This document shows, in pieces, positions 27,501 to 34,325 of a stretch of 40,018 nucleotides of DNA. Under the pieces are notes generated by a model. That model made no database searches. It was not told where the DNA came from and saw only the letters and a list, made by a program, of their open reading frames with translations. The position numbers were made by a program, and so were the translations under genes. Position 1 is the stretch's first letter. Each line of letters starts with the position of its first letter. Origin of the DNA: Clostridia bacterium (lineage in GTDB: Bacteria > Bacillota > Clostridia > Oscillospirales > CAG-272); the NCBI GenBank assembly GCA_017453325.1, contig JAFTKK010000070.1, positions 1 through 40,018 on the forward strand, read 5' to 3'.

Positions 27501-29426
27501 ACCTCTTATGCACAGGCTGCGGATCTTTGGGTAGATCTTAACATCTCGGGCGGTACCTTTACTGCGGCGTATATGATTGCTATGTCCAGCGGCAGAGCTC
27601 ATCTTAACATTTCGGGCGGTACCTTCAAGAGCAACGCTGCCTCGATGGATAACTCCAATATGATCTATGCCGCGTATGCAGGCACTACGATCTATATTTC
27701 CGGCGGTAGCTTTACCGGTAACAAGTACACCTACCACCACATTTACATGACCGGTGGCGCTGATATGGAGCTGACCATTGTGGGCGGTACCTTTGATAAG
27801 GGTCTTCGATGGATCTATCTCAATGCCGCAGGTATGAAGGTCACCTTTGACAAGACCGCTAAGACTGCACCCGTCTTTAAGGAGCTTTCCGACGGTACGG
27901 GCGTTGACCGAGTGAAGAAGAAGGCGGCCAACATCACCGTTTACGGTATGTACATCCACCGCAACTGCATGGGCAGTACCATCGACTTCAACTACGGTAA
28001 GTTTGTGCTTCCCGTAAAGACCATGGCAGCAGCGCTCTTCGTTGTTGAGGGTGGCGATATCACCTTCGGCCCCGGCATCACCGCAGAGGCTCCCAGCCGT
28101 ATCTTCCAGATCACCAACGCCTTCAAGGGCACGATCCGCATCACCGGCGGTACCTACACGGCAACCGACGTTTGCAACATGTTCTACGTGACGGTTTCCT
28201 TGGCGAACGCCACCAACAACGGTGCTATTATGGATAGCCGCATCATCATCGAGGACGGTACCTTCAATTCGATTGAGACCTCCACGATGTTCCACCTCAT
28301 CTCGCAGGTTCCCGAATATCAGGTTCAGATCAAGGGCGGTAAGTTCCACTCTGCCGACTCCCGTATGTTCTTCTACGACGGCACCGGCATGACCGTTACC
28401 ATCGAGGGCGGTGAGTTCACCTCCACCGCAAGCCGTATGATCTATCTGGATAACAACACCACGCCTATGGTCATTAAGGGCGGTACCTTTATCCTGCAGG
28501 ATAAGTCCGGCAACAATGCCGATAACGGTATCATCTATGCCGTAGGTAAGAACGCCTCCAGCATTGTTGTACAAGGCGGTACCTTCATCGACCAGCGTAC
28601 GGGCAGCAACCAGGTCTTCATCAAGATGAACGAAAAGGCTGACATCCGCTTCGAGGGTGATTTCAAGATCTACTCGCTCTACAAGAAGACTAACTTCTAC
28701 TTCGACTACGATAACGACGAGAACTCCATGCCCATGAATGACCAGACGCCTACCGAGGAGTATGATGACGAGGTATACTACGTATGCTTCAGCTACTACA
28801 GCCAGTATGCTCCCGAGATGGTTGGTGCTCCCGTTATCCGTCCCGTTTTGGGTGCTGAGGGTATTACCTTCACCTCTCAGATCTCCCCTGAGGTTATTGA
28901 GTATCTCTCCACGCTCGGTACGCTGAGCTACGGTACGCTGATCTTCCCGACCGATCACCTGCTTGAGGGCTGGGAGAACGGCACCGACTTCTTGGCTGAG
29001 CTGAAGGAATACGCTGCCGAGTATGGCAAGGACGAGAGCCGCGTTTACGCTATGGTTGCTGCCGACAAGGGCATGACCACGGCTGAGGATGGCACCATTA
29101 CCATCCGCGCTTCCTTGATCAACATCAATGAAAAGAACCACACGCGCTCTATGACCGGTATCGGCTACATCAAGGTAGTGGCTCCCGACGGAACCGAAAC
29201 CTACTATTACGCTAACCACATTTCCGCAGGTGTTTCTCAGAATATGCGTGCAGCTGCCAAGTACGCACTGACCGACCTCGATACGAAGCCTTTCGAGAGT
29301 GCAGGCCGCGTTTACTGCTATCCCTCCATTATGAGAGAGAACAGATTCAGCCGCTATTCGCCCGTGCTGCAGGATTCTCTGAGAAAGTATCTCGCAGCTG
29401 TGGAGCGCAAGCCCAACTACAAATAA
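21525..29426 (+). CDS. Giant secreted right-handed beta-helix repeat protein
   Basis: A 2633-residue exported protein. A Sec signal peptide (MKKQLRLVLFAALVMILVMM, then TALCASAAA) has a type I cleavage site and no lipobox. Most of the protein is a chain of short rungs of the type hydrophobic-x-I-[ST/N]-GG-[TSE]-[FY], about 40 in number, typical of a parallel beta-helix (pectin-lyase-like or adhesin-like). Rungs are interrupted by several helical-looking inserts, such as SLEDNLALAKAAAEAKFLAD near residue 395. A C-terminal, non-repetitive domain of about 220 residues starts near 2412 (FSYYSQYAPEMVGAPV). No LPXTG motif, SLH repeat or dockerin is visible. I start at ATG 21525 for its ribosome-binding site and signal peptide. 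It may be an adhesin, a polysaccharide-binding protein or a lyase; no catalytic residues can be assigned. Confidence 0.9.
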   Translation: MKKQLRLVLFAALVMILVMMTALCASAAATDGAEVREDGHYYEVVSSTSGAAPKYYTTLASAVASVDADGYTIKLLADVTEPAITLDKAYSYTITGGEGAKLTFSNTVKANKKATLVNLAAGKVKFENLTISYDEAKITTTLHYVFCLSADAVELTLDNVVYTGEVNYVLYAVGNNTVTTVTGSKSSFSNIKAGGAFYGVEKKTVGHKLTVDGAKINTEGRVVWMTEDADAEIGISNTVMVGKNTSLFYFHNSNKNRTVVTTLEITNSVISTTGETNIFQSATATPVIKLLNGTKVTVNNKNVFQVTTKIATVELNGAELEICDKNGALANVVSDALMITASVTDSKITFRGSESTPAAIFDTVIDWSQVDVFFDDHITYFELTEAGVYNVTSLEDNLALAKAAAEAKFLADNATRFPKLGINLTSWINLVVNNPEATVNLLAGEYTARGDYLLGVKQGQLNIRDGALLGLEDGAALFAAGGTLNVMGGTVQGADGGCAIRHEGGTVNVTGGTLLSGTDTSSYIIHSELVTPEAEEGSDEVPAAPIGDINISGGTFNSIYAIYVEGDAAVTVNVSGGTFANLDGETTAYGAYVDNAFAILNISGGVMQNMTRAIWGISGTINISGGEFYINGSASKAHLLYIDGPAKLNVTPNEGGAELDPLFQLQSGNGNHIALYVSSRATEAEINISGGKFGGMGITAGNVTFYAVYIEGAIQNFNITGGEFVGGSSNCAIMIKAAGAVVNMSGTAAVYGYRNFYVQADATLNIAGGSYNPRPNGLQANNILIHVTSGDNAKINISGGEFNDFMRVLTLGAACEVNITGGVFNSRLINHGDTNQIEVFAYITAAAQLYIGSNTTGGVDPVINLNKSEKGDSIYNCRGIYVTNTAAQVAISGGTFNTVNKDNLIFDFPADGIKMLVITGGTFSITGEGAGLLPESMDKAVETEEKEDGTFEIVGGTVLTGATVKVSDGAVPPIYKNVSSAGLHIVVVGEIKVALNIWNPKADDETGDGYVITTPADLYAVMQTQFASFTADPTAFTTWLPLEINGEGVVVTLRNVNDVYDVDTLVTVIKGTLKVDGGTFAAKKGEKLFAVMGEDAVLSITGGSYSAVGARSYVLYVGDEAKLDNISVANATLHVAELGSAPLQVTFSVTADQVTVNGMSEIRIDDAGEYTITQVSDLTNIVKAVLEQKFTENLTVDIQTFVPLYMNNAGLSITFTGGEYNADSDFMFKIAAGSLTITGGKYTNVSGDIIQIVGPDVNVTIDLTNEGETETNGMYTTGRVIYANTASKSSILIKNGRFVELAYDASNNQKDALFVFDNGEPTTQNVTFKIENGYFEATRILLLYYAKVNATIDDGVFVSNCVVDGTTITARPTNAHMLSPRGAGAVLTINGGSFDNKQGNYIIAQNGYDGAATTISGGSFKGGSGWFFTNYKTTFTINAHPTDPEKNPVFTDTEGYATEHYIYLNHAEAVMVINAGTFTGTVSTADIFHVAKGILTVNDGTFEGSLFYVTTEAKVTVNGGTYKATGAGSVLFELVGSVSNENFNIATALTFRAENNTNVLDTTLGQSAARALLANANILVNGNIKLGTVITLTADETWATPADAQHLVLAYFPTGKITFETPGVYALTLSGNKTVTITGGDWLFPGATLFTLRGGADLVITGGSFYVDGGGDIINVEGDSTVTIGKKEDPTCEPSFVVGFGGNVIHATASPATFTIYNGSFIKGEYVDVDGVPTLQPVIDYENYTSPLFYFEKGKVSNGVPTLHHTLIIYDGYYEATRVLMDYYGYGTNTIYGGEFKSNYNKKNLTALGVEFDENGRPLMADPTNNKVLYDSDKNYLLNVRGTGASLTIYGGDFDAAYARAIIGLAGQGGTTFNFYGGTFTGGYNWFYCNYAVTLNFASKENTWTGETNTPTFRASDTHTRYGFYLDVNAADKHIDLNIEDGFFSMKDQASRYMFVLKGDIDVNVSGGSFTVTPGTYKDETDDELQNYTMIFTSYAQAADLWVDLNISGGTFTAAYMIAMSSGRAHLNISGGTFKSNAASMDNSNMIYAAYAGTTIYISGGSFTGNKYTYHHIYMTGGADMELTIVGGTFDKGLRWIYLNAAGMKVTFDKTAKTAPVFKELSDGTGVDRVKKKAANITVYGMYIHRNCMGSTIDFNYGKFVLPVKTMAAALFVVEGGDITFGPGITAEAPSRIFQITNAFKGTIRITGGTYTATDVCNMFYVTVSLANATNNGAIMDSRIIIEDGTFNSIETSTMFHLISQVPEYQVQIKGGKFHSADSRMFFYDGTGMTVTIEGGEFTSTASRMIYLDNNTTPMVIKGGTFILQDKSGNNADNGIIYAVGKNASSIVVQGGTFIDQRTGSNQVFIKMNEKADIRFEGDFKIYSLYKKTNFYFDYDNDENSMPMNDQTPTEEYDDEVYYVCFSYYSQYAPEMVGAPVIRPVLGAEGITFTSQISPEVIEYLSTLGTLSYGTLIFPTDHLLEGWENGTDFLAELKEYAAEYGKDESRVYAMVAADKGMTTAEDGTITIRASLININEKNHTRSMTGIGYIKVVAPDGTETYYYANHISAGVSQNMRAAAKYALTDLDTKPFESAGRVYCYPSIMRENRFSRYSPVLQDSLRKYLAAVERKPNYK
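22960..28620 (+). repeat. Protein-coding repeat region (SGGTF rungs)
   Basis: The DNA repeatedly encodes I-S-G-G-T-F with similar wording (variants of ATCAGCGGCGGTACCTTC), for example near 23173, 23248, 24198, 27543 and 27615. The spacing between rungs varies, mostly 60-150 bases. The repeats are degenerate, so this is not a simple tandem array, but local recombination could change the repeat number. Confidence 0.85.
25461..27360 (+). repeat. Large internal duplication in the beta-helix protein
   Basis: The segment coded by about 25461-25960 and the one coded by about 26760-27360 share the same order of motifs. ENGYFEATRILLLYYA is matched by YDGYYEATRVLMDYYG, TARPTNAHMLSPRGAGAVL by a region ending LNVRGTGASL, and GGSGWFFTNYKTTFTI by GGYNWFYCNYAVTLNF. 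The second copy has inserts. The protein therefore grew by duplication of a unit larger than one rung. Confidence 0.75.
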
Positions 29427-29432
29427 GCTAAC

Positions 29433-29494
29433 CTAAAAGGCATGGCCTTTTAGAAGCGACCGCCCGACTGCAATTGCAGTCGGGCGGTTTTCAC
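29433..29494 (+). terminator. Terminator of the giant gene, with a preceding small hairpin
   Basis: A first stem (CTAAAAGGC/GCCTTTTAG, 29433-29453) begins 6 bases after the stop. A second perfect palindrome (ACCGCCCGACTGCAA at 29459-29473 with its complement at 29474-29488) is followed by TTTTCACTTATTT. The second is the likely terminator. Confidence 0.88.
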
Positions 29495-29504
29495 TTATTT
29501 CCGT

Positions 29505-29623
29505 ATCAAAAGCACACCTAAAAATTGAAATTCGCGCAGATTTGCGCCTTACAAAAAGCCGCCTTTGCTATCTTTTGATAGCAAAGGCGGCTTTGTTTTT
29601 TGTGTGCTTTTGATCTGCGCGAA
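29505..29623. repeat. Rearranged inverted repeat flanking the nadE terminator
   Basis: The right side has one continuous arm of 22 bases (29602-29623, GTGTGCTTTTGATCTGCGCGAA in two parts). Its complement on the left is split into two pieces in swapped order: ATCAAAAGCACAC (29505-29517) and TTCGCGCAGAT (29531-29541). The central hairpin lies between them. Each pair is a perfect match. Confidence 0.7.
29555..29600. terminator. Terminator of nadE (minus strand), bidirectional shape
   Basis: An 18-bp perfect stem (AAAGCCGCCTTTGCTATC at 29555-29572 with GATAGCAAAGGCGGCTTT at 29577-29594) has a TTTT loop. It is flanked by TTTTT on the minus-strand side and TGTTTTTT on the plus-strand side, so it can end the nadE transcript and any read-through from the giant gene. 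Confidence 0.9.
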
Positions 29624-29639
29624 CAAAACAGCTTTTTGA

Positions 29640-31574
29640 TTATACTTCGATCTCTTCAATTTCGCGCAGCCACTCTGCACTTGTGGCGTCAGAGGGCATA
29701 TGCCAATCGCCGCGGGGCGAAAGAGCAACGGAGCCGACCTTAATGCCGTCGGGCACGCAGTTGCGCTTGAATTGCTGGGTGAAAAATCTTCGGGTGAATA
29801 CCGTCAGCCACTTTTTGATCGTTGCACCGTCAAAAATGCCGTCAAATGCCTTGGCAGCAAGCGCAAAGATCTTTGCGGGGCGGTAGCCGACACGCACGGT
29901 GTAAAAGAGGAAGAAATCGTGCAGCGCGTAAGGGCCGACAATATCCTCGGTCTTTTGGGCGATCTTGCCGACTGCGTCGGGGGGCAAAAGCTCGGGGCTG
30001 ATGGGGGTATCAATGATGCGGTGCAGCACATCGGTGGCGTCAGGGAGAATGTTTTCGTCAATCACGGTTTCAATGATCCAACGGATCAGCGTTTTGGGTA
30101 CGTCACAGTTGACGCCGTACATGCTCATGTGGTCGCCATTGTAGGTGCACCAGCCAAGCGCCATTTCCGAAAGGTCACCCGTGCCCAGTACGATGCCGCC
30201 GCGCTTGTTGGCAAGATCCATCAGCACCTGCGTGCGCTCGCGCGCCTGGCTGTTCTCATAGGTGACGGAGAAGTCATTTGTATCGTGACCGATGTCCTTA
30301 AAATGCTGCAAAACAGCCTCGCGGATCGGGACGGTAAGTGCACTGACGCCCAGCTTTTCCATCAACTCAAGGGCGTTATGCAGCGTGTCGTCCGATGTGC
30401 CGAAGCAGGGCATGGTCACCGCCGTGATATTGGTGTGCGGCAGGCCCAGCTTGTCCATGGCACGCACGGCCACAAGCAGGGCAAGCGTGGAGTCAAGGCC
30501 GCCCGAAATACCAATGGTCAGCTTGCCGCCAATCACCGAAAGGCGGCGAGAAAGCGCCGAGGCCTGCATTTCAAAGATCTCGTTGCAATGAGCCGCACGG
30601 GTGGCGGCGTCATCCGGCACGAAGGGGAGACGTCTCACGGTAAGCAGCGCGCCGTCGGAAACGGTCAACGCAAGGGGAAGATCCACGATTTCCACGCCCT
30701 CTCCTGCACCGTAGTGCGCCGCGCATTCGCCAAAGGTGCGGTTGCGGCGTCTGTCGTGGCGGATGAGGCCAAGGTCAAGGTCGCAGGTCAGCAGGTAATC
30801 ACCATCAATGAGGGCGGTATTTTCCGCTTCGCTTTTGCCGGCAAGCGCAATCATGCCGTGGCCGGAAAAGATGAGATCGGCGGTGGATTCATCTTTGCCC
30901 GCACTCGCAAAAAGATATGCGGTTTTGGTGCGTGCGGATTGTTCGAGAATCGCGCGGCGACGCTTCTCGCGTCCCGTGACCACCTCGTGTGCGGCGGCAA
31001 GACCGAGAATGATCTCAGCGCCTGCCAAGGACAGGAGTGTGGAGGGGGGCAGAGGAGCAGCAAGATCCTCGCAGATCTCAACGCCTACCACCGTGCCGTC
31101 AGCGGCGCGGAAAAGGAGGTCGGCGCCCACGGGGAAGGTGAAGCAGCCGAGCGTGTGCAGCACGGTGCCATCAAGTGCTGATGCAGGGGAAAAGTGGCGA
31201 CGCTCCTCGGATACGCCAAAGGATGGCAAAAAGGTTTTGGGCACAGCGCCGACGATTTTGCCGCCTGTCATGAGTACGGCGGTGTTGTAGAGCTGGCCGC
31301 CAATCAACAAGGGGGCGCCAACTGCTACCAGCATATGGTCGGGCACGGCACCTGCCAGCTGGCAAAGTGCTTCGGCGGTGCGGTCAAAGAGAAGGTCGGC
31401 GGCAAACAGGTCACCGCAGGTGTAGCCCGTGAGGGAAAGCTCGGGGAAGGTAAGGAGCGTCGCACCCTGTGCGGCTGCTTCCTGTATCTTTTTTTCAATT
31501 TCAGCGGTGTTGTAGGCAACGTCCGCCACGCGAAGCGCGGGAACGGCGAGAGCCGCGCGCAAAACATCTTTCAT
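29640..31574 (-). CDS. nadE: Glutamine-dependent NAD+ synthetase
   Basis: A 644-residue enzyme making NAD+ from nicotinic acid adenine dinucleotide, ATP and glutamine. The N-terminal nitrilase-type glutaminase has the catalytic triad E45 (TFPELSLTGY), K113 (VPKTFLP) and C168 (GVEICEDL). The C-terminal synthetase has the ATP-pyrophosphatase P-loop SGGLDS at 357-362, followed by VTMPCFGTSDDT and GTGDLSEMALGW. The length is normal for the fused form. I start at ATG 31574 (GGAGG 5 bases upstream); a longer in-frame reading starts inside the promoter. It is monocistronic with its own promoter and terminator. Confidence 0.96.
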   Translation of the reverse strand: MKDVLRAALAVPALRVADVAYNTAEIEKKIQEAAAQGATLLTFPELSLTGYTCGDLFAADLLFDRTAEALCQLAGAVPDHMLVAVGAPLLIGGQLYNTAVLMTGGKIVGAVPKTFLPSFGVSEERRHFSPASALDGTVLHTLGCFTFPVGADLLFRAADGTVVGVEICEDLAAPLPPSTLLSLAGAEIILGLAAAHEVVTGREKRRRAILEQSARTKTAYLFASAGKDESTADLIFSGHGMIALAGKSEAENTALIDGDYLLTCDLDLGLIRHDRRRNRTFGECAAHYGAGEGVEIVDLPLALTVSDGALLTVRRLPFVPDDAATRAAHCNEIFEMQASALSRRLSVIGGKLTIGISGGLDSTLALLVAVRAMDKLGLPHTNITAVTMPCFGTSDDTLHNALELMEKLGVSALTVPIREAVLQHFKDIGHDTNDFSVTYENSQARERTQVLMDLANKRGGIVLGTGDLSEMALGWCTYNGDHMSMYGVNCDVPKTLIRWIIETVIDENILPDATDVLHRIIDTPISPELLPPDAVGKIAQKTEDIVGPYALHDFFLFYTVRVGYRPAKIFALAAKAFDGIFDGATIKKWLTVFTRRFFTQQFKRNCVPDGIKVGSVALSPRGDWHMPSDATSAEWLREIEEIEV

Positions 31575-31643
31575 AGTAGCCTCCCTGATGTAGAGGTCGT
31601 GTCGCATCCTGGCGCCATACGACCGTATCATACTTCAGCTTTT

Positions 31644-31672
31644 ATTATAGCACGCCAATGCAAAAAATGCAA
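31644..31672 (-). promoter_or_regulatory. Promoter of nadE
   Basis: On the minus strand TTGCAT (plus 31667-31672) and TATAAT (plus 31644-31649) are 17 bases apart. The leader to the ATG at 31574 is about 60 bases. Confidence 0.7.
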
Positions 31673-31691
31673 TGCGCAATCAAAAAAATAT

Positions 31692-31721
31692 AAAGCCGCC
31701 GTCAAAGGGGACAGCGGCTTT
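31692..31721 (-). terminator. Terminator of the mgl operon (minus strand)
   Basis: AAAGCCGC (31692-31699) pairs with GCGGCTTT (31714-31721). On the minus strand the hairpin is followed by ATATTTTTTTG. It lies 18 bases after the permease stop and separates the mgl operon from nadE. Confidence 0.8.
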
Positions 31722-31739
31722 TCTTGCTTGGTGGCGGTT

Positions 31740-32795
31740 TCATCGTTTCACCAGATATTTTCGCATATCAATGGCGCAAGCGATCAGAATGATCAGACCC
31801 TTGATGATATACTGCATATTGGCGTCAATGCCAAGAAAGGTGAGACCCACGAAAATCAGACGCAGCAGCACTACACCGAGGATTACACCGCCGATTTTGC
31901 CTGTGCCGCCCACAAAGGAGACGCCCCCAATGACACAGGCTGCAATGGCATCAAGCTCGTAATTAAGACCCGTAGCGGCGCTGTTTGAGCCGATACGTGC
32001 CGCCTCGATGAAGCCCGTGACACCGTAAAGCACACCTGCCAGCATAAAGACCAGTATGATCACGCGTTTTACGTTCACGCCCGACACGTTTGCGGCCTCG
32101 GGATTGGAGCCGACCGCAAACATATTCTTTCCGAAAGGTGTCTTGTTCCATACCACCCACATCACCGCCGTGATCAGGATCACGTACCACACATAGTTGG
32201 GGATCGGTGTGCCGCCAATGGCAAAAAAGCTGCCCTTGATAAAGTTGGTGTATGCCGGTGCGAGCCCCGAGATCGATTGCCCGTTGTTGTTACCGATCAT
32301 CAAAAAAAGCAGTAGAGCACCGTAAATGATCAGCTGTGTGGACAGAGTCACGATAAAGGGATGCAGGTGAAAGGTAGCGGTGCAGTAGCCGTTGATAAAG
32401 CCCGCAATGGCACCAATGGCAATGACCAGTAAAAAAACAAGCCATACGGGTGGTGTTTCAAGGGTAGGAAAGATCTTGGCGGCGTATCCCGTTGCCTGCA
32501 GCAGCGCCGCAGAAACACAGGCGACAAGCCCTACAATGCGCCCGGCCGACAGGTCGGTGCCCGTTAAAATAATAGCACCTGCAATGCCGAGTGCAATGGG
32601 CAGATTGGCAGCCGAGAGGGAAATGATATTGATGATGGAGGACCAGGAGAGAAAGCGCGGGTTGAGAAATGCGATCAGCGCGATGGCGGCAATCAAAAAG
32701 ATATAAAGGGAATTGTTGATGAGCAGCTCGCCAAAATAGGCGCGACGCTCCCGACGGTCCATTGTTTTGATTTTGTTTATCACTTTGCTTTTCAT
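31740..32795 (-). CDS. mglC: Galactose/methylgalactoside ABC transporter permease MglC
   Basis: A 351-residue membrane subunit of a CUT2-type sugar importer. About ten hydrophobic segments are visible, with family motifs ILTGTDLSAGRIVGLVACVS near the N-terminus, TPFGKNMFAVGSNPEAANVSG and SVNVKR-like (here GVNVKRVI) in the coupling loop, and DAIAACVIGGVSFVGGTGKI near the end. It is the last gene of the mgl operon, 23 bases after mglA. The partners MglA and MglB support galactose/glucose as substrate. The extended N-terminus (KVINKIKTMDRRERRAYFGE) is cytosolic. Confidence 0.9.
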   Translation of the reverse strand: MKSKVINKIKTMDRRERRAYFGELLINNSLYIFLIAAIALIAFLNPRFLSWSSIINIISLSAANLPIALGIAGAIILTGTDLSAGRIVGLVACVSAALLQATGYAAKIFPTLETPPVWLVFLLVIAIGAIAGFINGYCTATFHLHPFIVTLSTQLIIYGALLLFLMIGNNNGQSISGLAPAYTNFIKGSFFAIGGTPIPNYVWYVILITAVMWVVWNKTPFGKNMFAVGSNPEAANVSGVNVKRVIILVFMLAGVLYGVTGFIEAARIGSNSAATGLNYELDAIAACVIGGVSFVGGTGKIGGVILGVVLLRLIFVGLTFLGIDANMQYIIKGLIILIACAIDMRKYLVKR

Positions 32796-32818
32796 GCAAT
32801 TGCCTTTCAGCGCCGCGC

Positions 32819-34321
32819 TTATGCGTTTTGCGCGGCGAGTCTCATAATTTCCTCTTGTGTGGTGTCGGCGGCTCGCACCTCACCCGTGATTTCGCCGCCC
32901 GACATCACGTAAATGCGATGGCAGACGCCGAGCAGCTCGGGGAGCTCACTTGATATCATCAAGACCGATTTGCCGCGCGTGGCCAGATCCTCGATGAGCT
33001 GATAGATCTCGTATTTCGCGCCGACGTCAATGCCTCTGGTGGGTTCGTCAAGAAGCAGAATATCGGGGTCCGTAAGGAGCCATCGCCCAAAGATCACCTT
33101 TTGCTGATTGCCACCCGAGAGGGTGCGTATCTGCGTGCTGCGCGAGGCTGTTTTGACAGAGAGCCGACCGATCAGCTCGTCGGTTTTTGCAGCACGTTTA
33201 CGGTCATTTATCAATAATTTACCATAAGAAAAGGATGGGATGGAGGAAATGGTCGTGTTTTCCGTAATGTTCAGAATGCCAAAAATGCCCGTAGCACGCC
33301 TTTCCTCCGTTACGAAGGCAAAACCGTTCTGCTTTGCTTCTCGCGCGTTTTTGTTGAAGATTCTGCGCCCTTCAAGGTAGAGCTCGCCCTCCGCGCGCGC
33401 CGAAAGGCCAAACACGTTCTCAAAAAACTCGCTGCGCCCCGCACCCGCAAGGCCTGCAAGCCCTACGATCTCGCCGCGCCGCACGTTCAGAGAGACACGG
33501 TTGACTTTTTGGTAGCGAGAGGAGATGTTCTTTGCCTCAAACACGATCTCTCCCGGCTGCGCGGTTTTGGGAGGGAAACGATTGGAAAGCTCGCGACCGA
33601 CCATCAGCTTGATGATCTTTTCCATGTTCATTTCGGCAGCCGGGGCGGTTTCTACGTGCATACCGTCACGCATGACGGTAATGTCGTCGGATATGCGCAG
33701 GATCTCCTCCATTTTGTGGGAGATATAAATGATACCGCAGCCGCGCTTTTTGAGCACCTCTATGATGTGAAACAGGTGCTCGACCTCGCTCTCCGTCAAA
33801 GAGGACGTCGGCTCGTCAAGTACAATGATCTTGGCGTTGTAGGAGACCGCTTTTGCGATCTCTACCATCTGCCTTTGTGCGACGGAAAGCGTGGACATGA
33901 TGCGTCTTGGGTCAATGGAAATTTCCAGATTTTCAAGCACGTTACGGGTCTTTTTATACATTTCGCGTTCCGAGGTGAAGATGCCGAGACGGGTGGGATA
34001 GCGACCGAGCCATACGTTATCCATCACACTGCGCTTCAGGGCTTGGTTCAGCTCCTGGTGCACCATGGCAACGCCGTGATTAAGTGCCTCGCGCGGACTT
34101 TCAAAGCGTACCGGCTTCCCCTCCAGCAAGATCTCACCCTCGTCCTCGGCATAAATGCCAAACAGACATTTCATCAGCGTCGATTTTCCCGCACCGTTCT
34201 CGCCCATCAGTGCGTGCACGGTTCCGGCACGCACCGCAAGCGAGGCATCGGCCAGGGCGCGCACACCGGGAAAGCTTTTTTCGATGTGGCGCATTTCCAG
34301 CAAAAAAGTGCCTTTTTGCAT
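32819..34321 (-). CDS. mglA: Galactose/methylgalactoside ABC transporter ATPase MglA
   Basis: A 500-residue tandem ATPase of the CUT2 sugar transporters. The first half has Walker A at 40-48 (GENGAGKST), signature TLSVAQRQ and Walker B IIVLDEPTSSL. The second half has a degenerate Walker A (GLAGAGRSE), signature TLSGGNQQKVIFGRWL and DILLLDEPTRGIDVG. The degenerate second P-loop is normal for this family. The gene starts 4 bases after mglB, with its ribosome-binding site inside the mglB end. Confidence 0.93.
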   Translation of the reverse strand: MQKGTFLLEMRHIEKSFPGVRALADASLAVRAGTVHALMGENGAGKSTLMKCLFGIYAEDEGEILLEGKPVRFESPREALNHGVAMVHQELNQALKRSVMDNVWLGRYPTRLGIFTSEREMYKKTRNVLENLEISIDPRRIMSTLSVAQRQMVEIAKAVSYNAKIIVLDEPTSSLTESEVEHLFHIIEVLKKRGCGIIYISHKMEEILRISDDITVMRDGMHVETAPAAEMNMEKIIKLMVGRELSNRFPPKTAQPGEIVFEAKNISSRYQKVNRVSLNVRRGEIVGLAGLAGAGRSEFFENVFGLSARAEGELYLEGRRIFNKNAREAKQNGFAFVTEERRATGIFGILNITENTTISSIPSFSYGKLLINDRKRAAKTDELIGRLSVKTASRSTQIRTLSGGNQQKVIFGRWLLTDPDILLLDEPTRGIDVGAKYEIYQLIEDLATRGKSVLMISSELPELLGVCHRIYVMSGGEITGEVRAADTTQEEIMRLAAQNA

Positions 34322-34325
34322 ACCG

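Noticed and set aside
22960..28620. CRISPR-like or tandem DNA array
   Set aside because: The repeated words are codons for SGGTF rungs with irregular spacing inside one continuous open frame.
21966..29219. A 2417-codon open frame antisense to the beta-helix gene
   Set aside because: It lies in exact codon register opposite the real gene. It stays open only because the sense gene avoids TTA, CTA and TCA codons, whose complements are stops. The sense product has a signal peptide, ribosome-binding site, promoter and clear repeats.
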